The position numbers and the translations under genes are program-made. 64,000 nucleotides of DNA from an uncultured Acetatifactor sp. (GTDB taxonomy: Bacteria; Bacillota; Clostridia; Lachnospirales; Lachnospiraceae), in the NCBI RefSeq assembly GCF_910585425.1, contig NZ_CAJUCP010000006.1, forward strand, positions 1 through 64,000. The letters run 5' to 3'. The notes under the pieces are model-generated. The model had not been told where the DNA came from and made no database searches. It was given only the letters and a program-made list of their open reading frames with translations. Of this stretch, positions 1 through 7,589 are shown one piece after another (the stretch's first letter is position 1; each line of letters opens with the position of its first letter).

Positions 1-474
1 GTGGCAAGCCCGGTGTCCGGCACCGTGACGGCGCAGGGAGATGGGGAATGCCCCGCGCTGGTGATCGAGCCTGACTGCGACCGGGTGTACGCTCCGGCAA
101 GCGGGAAGATCACCAGGCTGTATCCCATGGGAAATGCGTTTCGGCTGCTCACGGAGTTCGGGACGGAGCTATATGTCCGGATAGGAAACGGCGACGACGA
201 GCTGTTGGGGAGGTACTACCGGCCCAGGATCCTGCAGAATGAGATTGTGGGGAAGGGAAAGGTGCTGGTGGAGTTCGACAGGGCAGGGCTGGAGGCGGAA
301 GGCATAGCCTGCCAGGTGAGCGTCTGCGTGGAGGGCTGCCGGTACGGCGGGAACGTGAGAGGGACTGCGGGAGAAAGGGTCAGGCTGGGAGAGGAGATCT
401 TCCAGGTGCAGGAAGCTCCCGAGCCGGAAAAGCCCGGGCCGGAAACGCGGTTCCTGTACAGGGTCTTCGACTGA
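1..474 (+). CDS. PTS EIIA-like (glucose-type) domain protein, 5' partial, catalytic histidines absent
   Basis: The protein opens inside the ASPVSGTV motif that begins the glucose-family EIIA domain, so the real start probably lies before the window and the first GTG is an internal Val. The beta-sandwich pattern is visible: VYAPASGKI, then a segment matching the family's NHAF...FVHFG stretch, then a hydrophobic VLVEFD strand. In E. coli Crr the phosphorylation and support histidines are His75 and His90, 15 residues apart. Here the equivalent positions, also 15 apart (residues 45 and 60), are Asn and Arg. The domain should therefore not take part in phosphotransfer. It could be a regulatory or structural EIIA relative, or the tail of a larger PTS protein whose other domains lie upstream. 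Fold assignment is fairly firm; role is unknown. Confidence 0.7.
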   Translation: MASPVSGTVTAQGDGECPALVIEPDCDRVYAPASGKITRLYPMGNAFRLLTEFGTELYVRIGNGDDELLGRYYRPRILQNEIVGKGKVLVEFDRAGLEAEGIACQVSVCVEGCRYGGNVRGTAGERVRLGEEIFQVQEAPEPEKPGPETRFLYRVFD

Positions 475-521
475 GGGCCCGGAGAAGAATGGCCCGGAAG
501 ACATTTGTTGCAAAAATGTTC

Positions 522-550
522 TTGACAAATACCCCATGGGGGTATATCCT
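522..550 (+). promoter_or_regulatory. csoR-copA promoter, TTGACA-17-TATCCT
   Basis: A perfect -35 TTGACA (522-527) is followed by a 17-base spacer and a -10 TATCCT (545-550). The spacer is almost completely filled by the first CsoR-type operator, which would let bound repressor block RNA polymerase directly. Confidence 0.75.
529..545 (+). promoter_or_regulatory. CsoR-type operator 1, inside the promoter spacer
   Basis: ATACCCC / ATG / GGGGTAT is an interrupted palindrome of the G/C-tract kind bound by copper-sensing CsoR proteins (consensus arms ATACCCC and GGGGTAT). Its overlap with the -35/-10 spacer supports autorepression. Binding itself is inferred. Confidence 0.75.
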
Positions 551-566
551 GAAGAAGAAAGGATAT

Positions 567-583
567 ATACCCCCATGGGGTAT
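567..583 (+). promoter_or_regulatory. CsoR-type operator 2, inverted copy downstream of -10
   Basis: This 17-base site is the exact reverse complement of operator 1 and lies just past the expected transcription start. Together the two sites also form a long inverted repeat around the spacer GAAGAAGAAA, which in RNA would give a strong hairpin in the 5' leader. Confidence 0.7.
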
Positions 584-658
584 TTTGCCTTGGAAACCGG
601 AGGGAAGGAAACGGAACAAATTGCCGTCCGCGGCAGACAGGGTCAGGAGGATAGAAAG

Positions 659-1009
659 ATGGCGGAGGGAAATACTACGAACAGTCAGGAATGGGGCGAG
701 GCGGCGGATAGCGGAGCCGGGTGCTGCTGCCACAGGAAGGCCACGCCCCGGGAGGAGAAGGAGCTGAAGGCGCTGAAGAACCGGCTGAACCGCATGACGG
801 GGCAGCTGAGCGGCATCGGGAAGATGCTGGACGAGAACAGGTACTGCGGGGATGTGCTGGTGCAGGTGGCTGCCGTGGAGAGCGCCCTCCAGTCATTCGC
901 CTATCTGATCCTGCAGGAACATATGGAGACATGCGTGGTGGAGGAAATCCGAAAAGGCAATCTGGCCGTGGTGGACGAAGCGGTGGAGCTGATGAAGAAG
1001 CTGAAATGA
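659..1009 (+). CDS. csoR: CsoR-family copper-sensing transcriptional repressor
   Basis: This is a small all-helical metal-sensing repressor of 116 residues. The CsoR copper ligand triad is present as Cys63, His88 and Cys92; the spacings of 25 and 4 residues equal those of Mycobacterium CsoR (C36, H61, C65). The start at 659 follows AGGAGG (645-650) at 8 bases; an upstream in-frame ATG at 536 lies inside operator 1 and is rejected. An N-terminal tail of about 30 residues carries an extra CCCH cluster (residues 22-25) not needed by the family. It heads an operon with copA and probably represses its own promoter until Cu(I) binds. A sulfur-responsive (CstR-type) role is unlikely because the His ligand is present and the next gene is a Cu ATPase. 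Confidence 0.9.
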   Translation: MAEGNTTNSQEWGEAADSGAGCCCHRKATPREEKELKALKNRLNRMTGQLSGIGKMLDENRYCGDVLVQVAAVESALQSFAYLILQEHMETCVVEEIRKGNLAVVDEAVELMKKLK

Positions 1010-1102
1010 GGCATTGCCGCGGAGCTTTTGCGTCGGAGGTTCCGGCGCACGGATCGTGGCGAAACCGCACAGGATGCGGTTACAGGGGTGGAAAGGAGCG
1101 AC

Positions 1103-4100
1103 ATGATGATGAAGGAGAGATACCACATTTCGGGCATGACCTGTTCGGCCTGCTCCTCCCATGTGGAGAAGGCGGTGAATAAGCTGGCGGGGGTGGAGAA
1201 GGCCTCGGTGAACCTGCTGACGGAGACCATGGAGGTCAGCTATGACCAGGGGCGGCTTGCCGGGGAGGAGATTATGGCGGCTGTGGAGAAGGCCGGGTAC
1301 GGCGCATCGCGGATCGTAGGCGGGGGCCGGGCGCAGACAGCGGCAGGCAGCGCGGGAAACCGTGGCCCGGGAGGGGGACAGTGCGGGGACCTGCCCTCCG
1401 GCGCCTGTCACCTGGCAGGGAATCAGGACGGAGGGCAGCCGGGTACGGCGCGGGAGGCGGTATCCGCAGCAGGGGGCGGATATGCAGCGCCGGGCCGGGA
1501 CAGCGTACAGAGAAAGGCTGCGGCCCAGGCCCGGGCCATGAAGTGGCGCCTGGGCGTCTCCATCGGCTTCCTGGTGCCATTGATGTACGTGGCCATGTAC
1601 CATATGTATAATGAATGGTTCGGCCTGCCCATACCGGGCTTTGTACATCGTTATTTCCATGGGAATGAGAATGCCCTGACATTCGCCATGACCCAGTTCC
1701 TGCTGCTTTTGCCCATCGTGTACATGAACCGGAAGTTTTTTGCGGTGGGCTTCAGGACTCTGGGGCATCTGAGCCCCAACATGGACAGCCTGATCGCGCT
1801 GGGGGCCTCCGCTGCCATCGTCTACGGCGTCTTTGCCATGTACAGGATCAGCTTCGGCCTGGGCCATGGGGACATGGCGGTGGTGGCGCAGTATTCCCAG
1901 GACCTGTACTTCGAGTCCGCGGGCATGATACTGACCCTGATCACGGTGGGGAAATACCTGGAGAGCCGCTCCAAGGGCAAGACCAGCGAGGCCATCACTA
2001 AGCTCATGGACCTGTCGCCGAAGACGGCCATCGTGCTTTCCGAGGACGGCACGGAGACTGAGGTTCCCACGGAGGCGCTGCGAAGCGGCGACATCTTCCT
2101 GGTGAAGCCCGGGAGCCTGGTGCCGGTGGACGGCACGGTGCTGGAGGGATATTCCAGCGTGGACGAGGCGGCCATCACCGGGGAGAGCGTGCCCGTGGAG
2201 AAGCGGGAGGGCGACAAGGTGGTGTCCGCCACGGTGAACAAGGCCGGATTCCTGAAATGCCGGGCCGACAGGGTGGGGGAGGACACTACCCTGTCCCAGA
2301 TCATCCGCCTGGTGGAGGAGGCCAGCGCCAGCAAGGCCCCCATCGCCCAGCTTGCGGACAAGGTGGCCGGGGTGTTCGTGCCGGTGGTGATCGGCATCGC
2401 CCTGGTGACGCTGGCGGTGTGGCTGATTGCCGGGGCCGGGGCGGAGTTCGCCATTTCTACGGCCATCGCGGTGCTGGTGATATCCTGTCCCTGCGCTCTG
2501 GGGCTGGCCACGCCGGTGGCCATCATGGTGGGCACCGGCGTTGGGGCCGGCCACGGGATACTGATCAAGTCCGGCGAGGCCCTGCAGCAGGCCAGGGACA
2601 TCGACACCGTGGTCATGGACAAGACGGGGACGATCACGTCGGGGAAGCTCAGATGCATGCAGGTGGGCGTGTATGCGCAGGATATGTCCGTGTACACCAT
2701 GGTGCAGATTGCGGCGGCCCTGGAGAAGAAGAGCGAGCATCCCCTGGCGGAGGCCGTGGTGGAGCATGCCGCTTCCTTAAAGCTGGATATGCCGCAGATA
2801 AAGGATTTCAAGGCAGTATTCGGCAGGGGCGTGGAGGGAGTGCTGGCCGAAGACATACCGCCGAGGCGGTTCGTGCCTGAGGAGGATGGGCCCGCCACAT
2901 CGGTGAACCTGCTGCCCGAGGACGGGTCCCGGAAAAGGGCCGGTACGCCCTCAAAAGCGGAGCGGGAGGACATTCTGGCGCGGAAGGACGCGGGGGCAAA
3001 AGCCGGAACCAGGTATCTGGTGGGGAATCAGGCCTACCTGGAGGAGAACGGCATCTCTGTAGATCCGCTGGTGGCGCAGGGGATCCAGGGCATCGCGGAC
3101 GAGGGCATGACGCCCCTCCTGGTGGCCCGGGAAGGGAGGCTCCTGGGCTGCATAGGCGTGGCGGATGGAATCAAGCCAAGCTCCAACGAGGCCATCCGGA
3201 AGTTCCGGCAGATGGGCATCCGGGTGGTGATGCTCACCGGGGACAACAAAAGGACCGCGGAGGCCGTGCGCAGACAACTGGACATCACGGAGGTGGTGGC
3301 GGAAGTCCTGCCCCAGGACAAGGAGAAGAAGATACGGGAGCTGAAAGCCGACGGCCACAAAGTCGCCATGATAGGGGACGGCATCAACGATGCCCCGGCC
3401 CTGGCCGCGGCGGATGTGGGCATGGCCATCGGCGCAGGGACGGATGTGGCCATGGAGAGCGCGGACATCATCCTGATGAAGAGCGACCTGCGGGACGCGG
3501 TGACGGCAGTGGGCCTGAGCCGGGCCGTCATCCGCAATATCAAGCAGAATCTGTTCTGGGCGTTCTTTTATAACGTTATAGGGATTCCATTGGCGGCCGG
3601 AGTGTGGTATCCTATATTTGGAATCAAGTTAAACCCCATGTTCGGCGCGGCGGCCATGAGCCTGAGCAGCATCTTCGTGGTGGGCAACGCCCTGCGGCTG
3701 CGGGGCTTTAAGAGCGGGTTCGCTCCTGCCCGGGGGGCAGACGGCCCCGGGCAGCCAGAGGACGGCAGGCAGCCGGGGGAGGGCCGGGAGGCAGAGGAAA
3801 AGACGGCGGAAGCTGTCGTTCCGGTAGAAACTGCCGTTCCGGTAGAAACTACCGTTCCGGTAGAAACTACCGTTCCGGTAGAAACTACCGTTCCGGTAGC
3901 GGACAAAAATGTGGACAGCGCAGCGGAAAGCGGCGCGGAAAGGAAGGAAAGTATGACAAAGGTAATGACGATTGAGGGAATGATGTGCGGACATTGCACA
4001 GGCAGGGTACAAAAGGCCCTGGAGGCCGTAGAGGGCGTGAGCGCCGTCACCATGAGCCTGGAGGCGAAGACGGCCACAGTGGAGCTGGCGGCGGAGGTCT

Positions 4101-4165
4101 CTGAGGAGGCCCTGACCGCGGCGGTGGCCGAGGCCGGCTACGAGGTAAAGGGAATCACAGGGTGA
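1103..4165 (+). CDS. copA: Copper-exporting P1B-type ATPase with CopZ-like C-terminal domain
   Basis: This pump exports Cu(I) across the membrane using ATP. Order of parts: N-terminal heavy-metal domain (GMTCSAC, Cys14/Cys17); a Gly/Ala-rich linker; transmembrane helices; TGES actuator motif; membrane CPC (462-464) with SCPCALGLATP; phosphorylation motif DKTGT (Asp506); SEHPLAE nucleotide-binding His; GDGIND near 758; and a second metal-binding domain (MCGHC) in the last 70 residues. At 1020 residues it is longer than the usual 700-850. The surplus comes from the linker, a low-complexity insertion of about 50 residues in the nucleotide-binding domain, and a PVETT-repeat linker before the C-terminal domain. 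The start at 1103 follows AAAGGAG (1092-1098). It lies 93 bases after csoR, with a small hairpin (1063-1081) between them. Confidence 0.95.
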   Translation: MMMKERYHISGMTCSACSSHVEKAVNKLAGVEKASVNLLTETMEVSYDQGRLAGEEIMAAVEKAGYGASRIVGGGRAQTAAGSAGNRGPGGGQCGDLPSGACHLAGNQDGGQPGTAREAVSAAGGGYAAPGRDSVQRKAAAQARAMKWRLGVSIGFLVPLMYVAMYHMYNEWFGLPIPGFVHRYFHGNENALTFAMTQFLLLLPIVYMNRKFFAVGFRTLGHLSPNMDSLIALGASAAIVYGVFAMYRISFGLGHGDMAVVAQYSQDLYFESAGMILTLITVGKYLESRSKGKTSEAITKLMDLSPKTAIVLSEDGTETEVPTEALRSGDIFLVKPGSLVPVDGTVLEGYSSVDEAAITGESVPVEKREGDKVVSATVNKAGFLKCRADRVGEDTTLSQIIRLVEEASASKAPIAQLADKVAGVFVPVVIGIALVTLAVWLIAGAGAEFAISTAIAVLVISCPCALGLATPVAIMVGTGVGAGHGILIKSGEALQQARDIDTVVMDKTGTITSGKLRCMQVGVYAQDMSVYTMVQIAAALEKKSEHPLAEAVVEHAASLKLDMPQIKDFKAVFGRGVEGVLAEDIPPRRFVPEEDGPATSVNLLPEDGSRKRAGTPSKAEREDILARKDAGAKAGTRYLVGNQAYLEENGISVDPLVAQGIQGIADEGMTPLLVAREGRLLGCIGVADGIKPSSNEAIRKFRQMGIRVVMLTGDNKRTAEAVRRQLDITEVVAEVLPQDKEKKIRELKADGHKVAMIGDGINDAPALAAADVGMAIGAGTDVAMESADIILMKSDLRDAVTAVGLSRAVIRNIKQNLFWAFFYNVIGIPLAAGVWYPIFGIKLNPMFGAAAMSLSSIFVVGNALRLRGFKSGFAPARGADGPGQPEDGRQPGEGREAEEKTAEAVVPVETAVPVETTVPVETTVPVETTVPVADKNVDSAAESGAERKESMTKVMTIEGMMCGHCTGRVQKALEAVEGVSAVTMSLEAKTATVELAAEVSEEALTAAVAEAGYEVKGITG
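3817..3899 (+). repeat. 18-bp in-frame tandem repeat (about 4.6 copies) in the copA linker
   Basis: Units start at 3817, 3835, 3853 and 3871, with a partial copy from 3889. Each encodes a V-P-V-E-T-T/A type hexapeptide. Units 2-4 are identical to each other and unit 1 differs at one base, pointing to recent slippage. Each unit contains the small inverted repeat GGTAG-aaa-CTACC. Confidence 0.9.
3941..3955 (+). promoter_or_regulatory. Possible internal ribosome binding site for a free CopZ-like chaperone
   Basis: AGGAAGG (3941-3947) precedes an in-frame ATG (3953) by 5 bases. Translation from there would give a 70-residue protein beginning MTKVMTIEGMMCGHC, which looks like the natural N-terminus of a stand-alone CopZ. 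Whether it is used is not shown by sequence alone. Confidence 0.45.
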
Positions 4166-4257
4166 TACAATTGTGTCACCGGGAGGAACGCGCCATCCCA
4201 TGTAGGGCATGGGGGCGCAATGGGACCGCTTCTGAGGGAGGGCGCTGCCAAGCGCCC
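4161..4257 (+). other. Three consecutive hairpin-forming elements after copA
   Basis: A near-perfect 20-base palindrome (4161-4180, one mismatched pair) overlaps the copA stop. It is followed by CCCATG/CATGGG (4197-4213) and GGGCGCT/AGCGCCC (4240-4257). None has a U-run, so these are not classical intrinsic terminators; they may stabilise the copA mRNA end or be operator-like sites. Confidence 0.4.
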
Positions 4258-4290
4258 TTCGGCAGAAAATGAAAGAGGTGAAAAGAACCA

Positions 4291-5460
4291 ATGAAAAGCA
4301 GATTATTCTACGGACTGTTCATCGTATACGCCGCCATGGTGGCCTTTGTCCTGGCCATCAACGGGGTGTTCACCGGAGAGATGGAATCCGTCGGCAACCT
4401 GGTCATCAACGGGGTCTTCCTGGGAATCATCGGCGTCCTGTTCGTGATCTCGGCGGTGAGCTTCATGCGGCTGAACGGCCTGACGGACGAACTGGTGGAT
4501 GCCGCGGGGGACTTGAAGGAGGCGTATAAAAAGGCCGGGAACCAGAACGTGTGGAGCGAGCTGGAGAAGGACAGGGACTTCTTCGAGGAGGAGAACCTGA
4601 AGAAGGCCTTTGGCAGGTTCCTGCAGCAGATGAACAACAGCCGCATCGGGAAAAGATACGCGGGAAGCTGCGACATCGAGGACTATATCAACGAGGAGCT
4701 GCTGGACAGAGTGGGCAGCAGCCACTACAATTCCGCCATCTCCGGCACCATGACGGGGCTGGGCATCCTGGGCACCTTCATCGGGCTGTCCCTGGGGCTC
4801 GGGTCCTTCAGCGGCGATGACATCTATACCATCTCCGACAACGTGGGGCCGCTGCTGTCCGGGATGAAGGTGGCCTTCCACACCTCGGTGTACGGCATCA
4901 TATTCTCTTTGATATTCAATTTCGTCTACCGCAGCATCATGGCGGATGCCTACGGCAAGCTGAACTTATTTCTGAGCGCCTACAGGCAGTACGCCGCGCC
5001 GCCCGTCAGCTCCGGGGACGAGAACACCGCCGCCATGCTGGTGTACCAGGCCAATCAGGCCAATTATATGAAGGAGCTTCTGGAGCTGGAGCGGGGCCAG
5101 GCCGCAGAGCAGGCCAGGCAATTGGAACAGATGGCCCATGCTTTCATGGAGAAGCTCCAGTCCGTGATGGGCACCGAGTTCCGGGACCTGGGCGCCGCGC
5201 TGCAGTTGGCCTCCCAGGCCCAGACCCAGAACGGGGAGAACGGAAAAGCGCTTCTGGAGGCGGTGGACGCCCTGGCCCAGTCCAACCGGAACATGCAGGA
5301 GAGCATGGAGCAGATGCTCAAGCGGCAGGAGCGGCTGGCGGATGACCTGGAGCAGCAGAAGCGCAGGCTGGAGACGGCCTGCCAGGAGATCAGCCGGGAC
5401 GTGAGCAGCCAATTGTACACCTTTCAGCAGATGAGGACTTTGTATGATGACGAAAAATAG
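4291..5460 (+). CDS. MotA/TolQ/ExbB-family proton-channel subunit (ZorA-like)
   Basis: This 389-residue membrane protein is likely the channel-forming half of an ion-driven motor. Two hydrophobic helices lie near the N-terminus (about 6-24 and 36-58), followed by a cytoplasmic stretch of about 90 residues. A second helix pair (about 147-172 and 190-215) includes GLGILGTFIGL, typical of the MotA/ZorA family. The last 150 or so residues are polar, Gln/Glu-rich and predicted coiled coil, like a shortened ZorA intracellular tail. The start at 4291 follows AAAGAGGTG. Its stop overlaps the next gene by 17 bases, so the two are probably translationally coupled and form one complex. Flagellar MotA is unlikely because no flagellar genes are near. 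Confidence 0.75.
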   Translation: MKSRLFYGLFIVYAAMVAFVLAINGVFTGEMESVGNLVINGVFLGIIGVLFVISAVSFMRLNGLTDELVDAAGDLKEAYKKAGNQNVWSELEKDRDFFEEENLKKAFGRFLQQMNNSRIGKRYAGSCDIEDYINEELLDRVGSSHYNSAISGTMTGLGILGTFIGLSLGLGSFSGDDIYTISDNVGPLLSGMKVAFHTSVYGIIFSLIFNFVYRSIMADAYGKLNLFLSAYRQYAAPPVSSGDENTAAMLVYQANQANYMKELLELERGQAAEQARQLEQMAHAFMEKLQSVMGTEFRDLGAALQLASQAQTQNGENGKALLEAVDALAQSNRNMQESMEQMLKRQERLADDLEQQKRRLETACQEISRDVSSQLYTFQQMRTLYDDEK

Positions 5461-6391
5461 AAGAAAGAGAAGAGAAGCCTTCGAGGAGCACAGCTACTGG
5501 CAGTCCTACTCGGACATGATGGCGGCATTGCTTCTGATATTCGTGCTGATCATCGCCATCACCCTGGCCATCTACAGGCAGAAGACCGTGGACCTGGAGC
5601 GGTCCCAGAACAGTCTGGGGATAGCCAGGCAGGAGCTGGAGGACGCGAAGAAGGACCTGGAGGCGGCAAGGGCGGATCTGGATGAGTACAGGGCGGCCAT
5701 CGAGAAGTCCAATGAAGAGCTTGCGAATTCCCTGGCTGAGCTCCAGCAGGCCTATGCCGACGCCGCGCTGACCCAGGACGAGCTGAACAAGGCCTATCTG
5801 GAGATCGAGAACGCCAGGAACGAGCTTACCTCCACCCAGCAGGAGCTGGAGGCGATCGTGGGCATACGGACGGACATCATCGGGGCCCTGCAGTCCGCTT
5901 TCAACAACTCGGCCATGAGCGTGGACGCCCAGACCGGCTCCATCACCTTCTCCTCGGACGTGCTGTTCAGGTACAACAGCGCGGCGCTGTCCGCTGACAG
6001 CCGCAGCACCTTAAAGGAGATCATCCCCATGTACCTGGACGTGCTGATGCAGGAGCAGTTCCGGGAGTATATCGCGGAGATCATTATCGAGGGCCATACG
6101 GATACGGACGGCACCTACGAGTCGAATATGGAGCTGTCTTACAACCGCGCCTACTCTGTGGCGAAATTCTGCATGGATCCGAAGAACGGCCTTGCGGAGG
6201 ACAAGATAGAGCAGCTCAAGGGCATCCTCACGGTGAACGGACGCTCCTTCAGCCAGCCCATCTATGCCGCCGACGCTCAGGGGAATCCCACGGACCAGGT
6301 GAACATGGAGGCCTCCAGGCGGGTGGAGATCAAGTTCCGGCTCAAGGAGGACGAGATGATTGAGAAGATAGAGGAAGTGCTGCGGCAGTGA
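5444..6391 (+). CDS. OmpA/MotB-like peptidoglycan-binding stator protein (ZorB-like)
   Basis: This 315-residue partner of the preceding channel protein has a basic cytoplasmic start, then one transmembrane helix preceded by the SYSDMMAALLLIF motif. Asp24 there corresponds to the proton-binding Asp of MotB/ZorB. A coiled coil follows (about 50-135), then an OmpA-like domain with EGHTDTDG and NMELSYNRAYSV, the signature that holds peptidoglycan. It therefore should anchor the motor to the cell wall. Two ATGs (5444 and 5447) are possible starts; both lie inside the upstream gene behind a weak GAGG. No zorC, zorD or zorE-like gene follows; the next gene is an AraC regulator. Confidence 0.75.
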   Translation: MMTKNRRKRREAFEEHSYWQSYSDMMAALLLIFVLIIAITLAIYRQKTVDLERSQNSLGIARQELEDAKKDLEAARADLDEYRAAIEKSNEELANSLAELQQAYADAALTQDELNKAYLEIENARNELTSTQQELEAIVGIRTDIIGALQSAFNNSAMSVDAQTGSITFSSDVLFRYNSAALSADSRSTLKEIIPMYLDVLMQEQFREYIAEIIIEGHTDTDGTYESNMELSYNRAYSVAKFCMDPKNGLAEDKIEQLKGILTVNGRSFSQPIYAADAQGNPTDQVNMEASRRVEIKFRLKEDEMIEKIEEVLRQ

Positions 6392-6420
6392 AGTCTCAGA
6401 CAGGAATGCAGGGGTAAAGC

Positions 6421-7311
6421 ATGCGTTATATTGTAAAGAAGGAGAACGCTGAAACGATATATATATCGGGGGGGATATTTGTCTCCAACGGAAAATGGAC
6501 ACACCCCAAAATGATATTGGATGACTATGAACTTGTAATTGTCCTGAAGGGCCGGTTCCAGATGAGGATAGGACAGGCTAGAAAAGAATTCCTGGAAGGG
6601 GACTGCTTCATTCTGTTCCCGGGCGAAGAGCACATCGGGATAGAAGCGGCATGGGATGTGTCGTTCTACTGGCTCCATTTCCGAATCAGGGACGTGGAGG
6701 TGCTGGAGGGGGAAAGGCGTCTTTTCCCATTGCTGGAGCGGATGTCTGGGGACGGTTCGGACGGCCTTATCTTTAACGAATGCTGCCGCCCCTCGGATCG
6801 GACGCAGCTGGTGGTGCTGATCAACCAGCTCCTGTACTATCAGTCCGTATACAAAAGGACGAGCGCCCCCATACGGCCCTGCGACATCTGCATGGAGCTG
6901 GTGCTGTATGAGCTGGCGCAGGTGACACGGGAAATCAATCTGGAGAAGCTCCGGGCCAGGTCGCCGGATGCCGGGACCATGATGGACAAGATTTATGATT
7001 ATATCCGCGCCAACTGCTACAAGAATCTTCAGGTGGCGGAGGTGGCGCGACAGTTCGGATACAATTCCCAGTACTTCATTCGGATGTTCCGCAGGAAGAC
7101 AGGCATAAGCCCCAAGCAGTACATCATCCACCAGCAGATCAGGCAGGCGAAATACCTGTTCTCCACCACCAGCCTGAAGGTCACGGAGGTGGCGGAGCAG
7201 GTGGGGATGAGCAATGCCAGGGTCTTCAGCAAGCGGTTCCGGAAATCGGAAGGGATTTCTCCCAGCGAATACCGCAGGGCCTTCCATAAGACGCATTACA
7301 ACAGCAGATAG
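6421..7311 (+). CDS. AraC-family transcriptional regulator of the sugar locus
   Basis: This is a 296-residue two-domain regulator. Residues 1 to about 110 form a cupin-like sugar-sensing domain (EGDCFILFPGEEHIGIE is a typical strand-loop of that fold). The C-terminal 100 residues hold two helix-turn-helix units: VAEVARQFGYNSQYFIRMF and VTEVAEQVGMSNARVFSKRF. It stands just upstream of the ABC importer and GH127 gene in the same direction, with its own terminator between, and is probably the activator of that operon. AGGGG precedes the ATG. The inducing sugar is inferred to be an arabinoside from the neighbouring hydrolase. Confidence 0.85.
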   Translation: MRYIVKKENAETIYISGGIFVSNGKWTHPKMILDDYELVIVLKGRFQMRIGQARKEFLEGDCFILFPGEEHIGIEAAWDVSFYWLHFRIRDVEVLEGERRLFPLLERMSGDGSDGLIFNECCRPSDRTQLVVLINQLLYYQSVYKRTSAPIRPCDICMELVLYELAQVTREINLEKLRARSPDAGTMMDKIYDYIRANCYKNLQVAEVARQFGYNSQYFIRMFRRKTGISPKQYIIHQQIRQAKYLFSTTSLKVTEVAEQVGMSNARVFSKRFRKSEGISPSEYRRAFHKTHYNSR

Positions 7312-7326
7312 CAGACCATGGCAGAA

Positions 7327-7361
7327 GGCTGTCGTACAGTAGGTTACGGCAGTCTTTTTTT
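7327..7361 (+). terminator. Intrinsic terminator after the AraC gene
   Basis: Stem GGCTGTCGTA / TACGGCAGTC (two G-U pairs) with loop 7337-7344, followed by seven T. It separates the regulator from the transporter operon. Confidence 0.8.
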
Positions 7362-7410
7362 ATGCTTTTACGAAAATACATAGGAGAGATGGATGCTGAA
7401 ATGTGATTTG

Positions 7411-7425
7411 TGTGCAATAAGCACA
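7411..7425 (+). promoter_or_regulatory. Candidate operator upstream of the sugar importer
   Basis: TGTGC-AATAA-GCACA is a perfect interrupted palindrome lying 55 bases before the putative -35. Its position suits an AraC-type activator, but no binding evidence exists; AraC sites are often direct rather than inverted repeats. Confidence 0.3.
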
Positions 7426-7479
7426 AGATACCAGTATAAAGGGAAAAGGACAAGGGCAAAATGAATAAAAGGTCAGTTT

Positions 7480-7508
7480 TTGATACATAAAGTCAGAAAC
7501 AGTATGTT
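7480..7508 (+). promoter_or_regulatory. Putative promoter of the sugar ABC importer operon, TTGATA-17-TATGTT
   Basis: The -35 TTGATA (7480-7485) and -10 TATGTT (7503-7508) are separated by 17 bases, about 80 bases before the first permease start. The weak -10 fits a promoter needing an activator. Confidence 0.4.
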
Positions 7509-7589
7509 TTATAGTTAGAAAACTTAATTTACAATATGTTTATCGCAAAACATGTCGCACAGATTTCTGAAAGGAGTGTCACGGAAGAT

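Noticed and set aside
893..2767. Long minus-strand open frame of 624 codons opposite copA
   Set aside because: No ribosome site, His/Gly-rich low-quality sequence; it is a mirror of a GC-rich gene on the other strand.
4291..5460. Flagellar MotA
   Set aside because: No flagellar genes nearby and the tail is unlike MotA.
4291..6391. Complete Zorya defence system
   Set aside because: No ZorC, ZorD or ZorE-like gene is present on either side.
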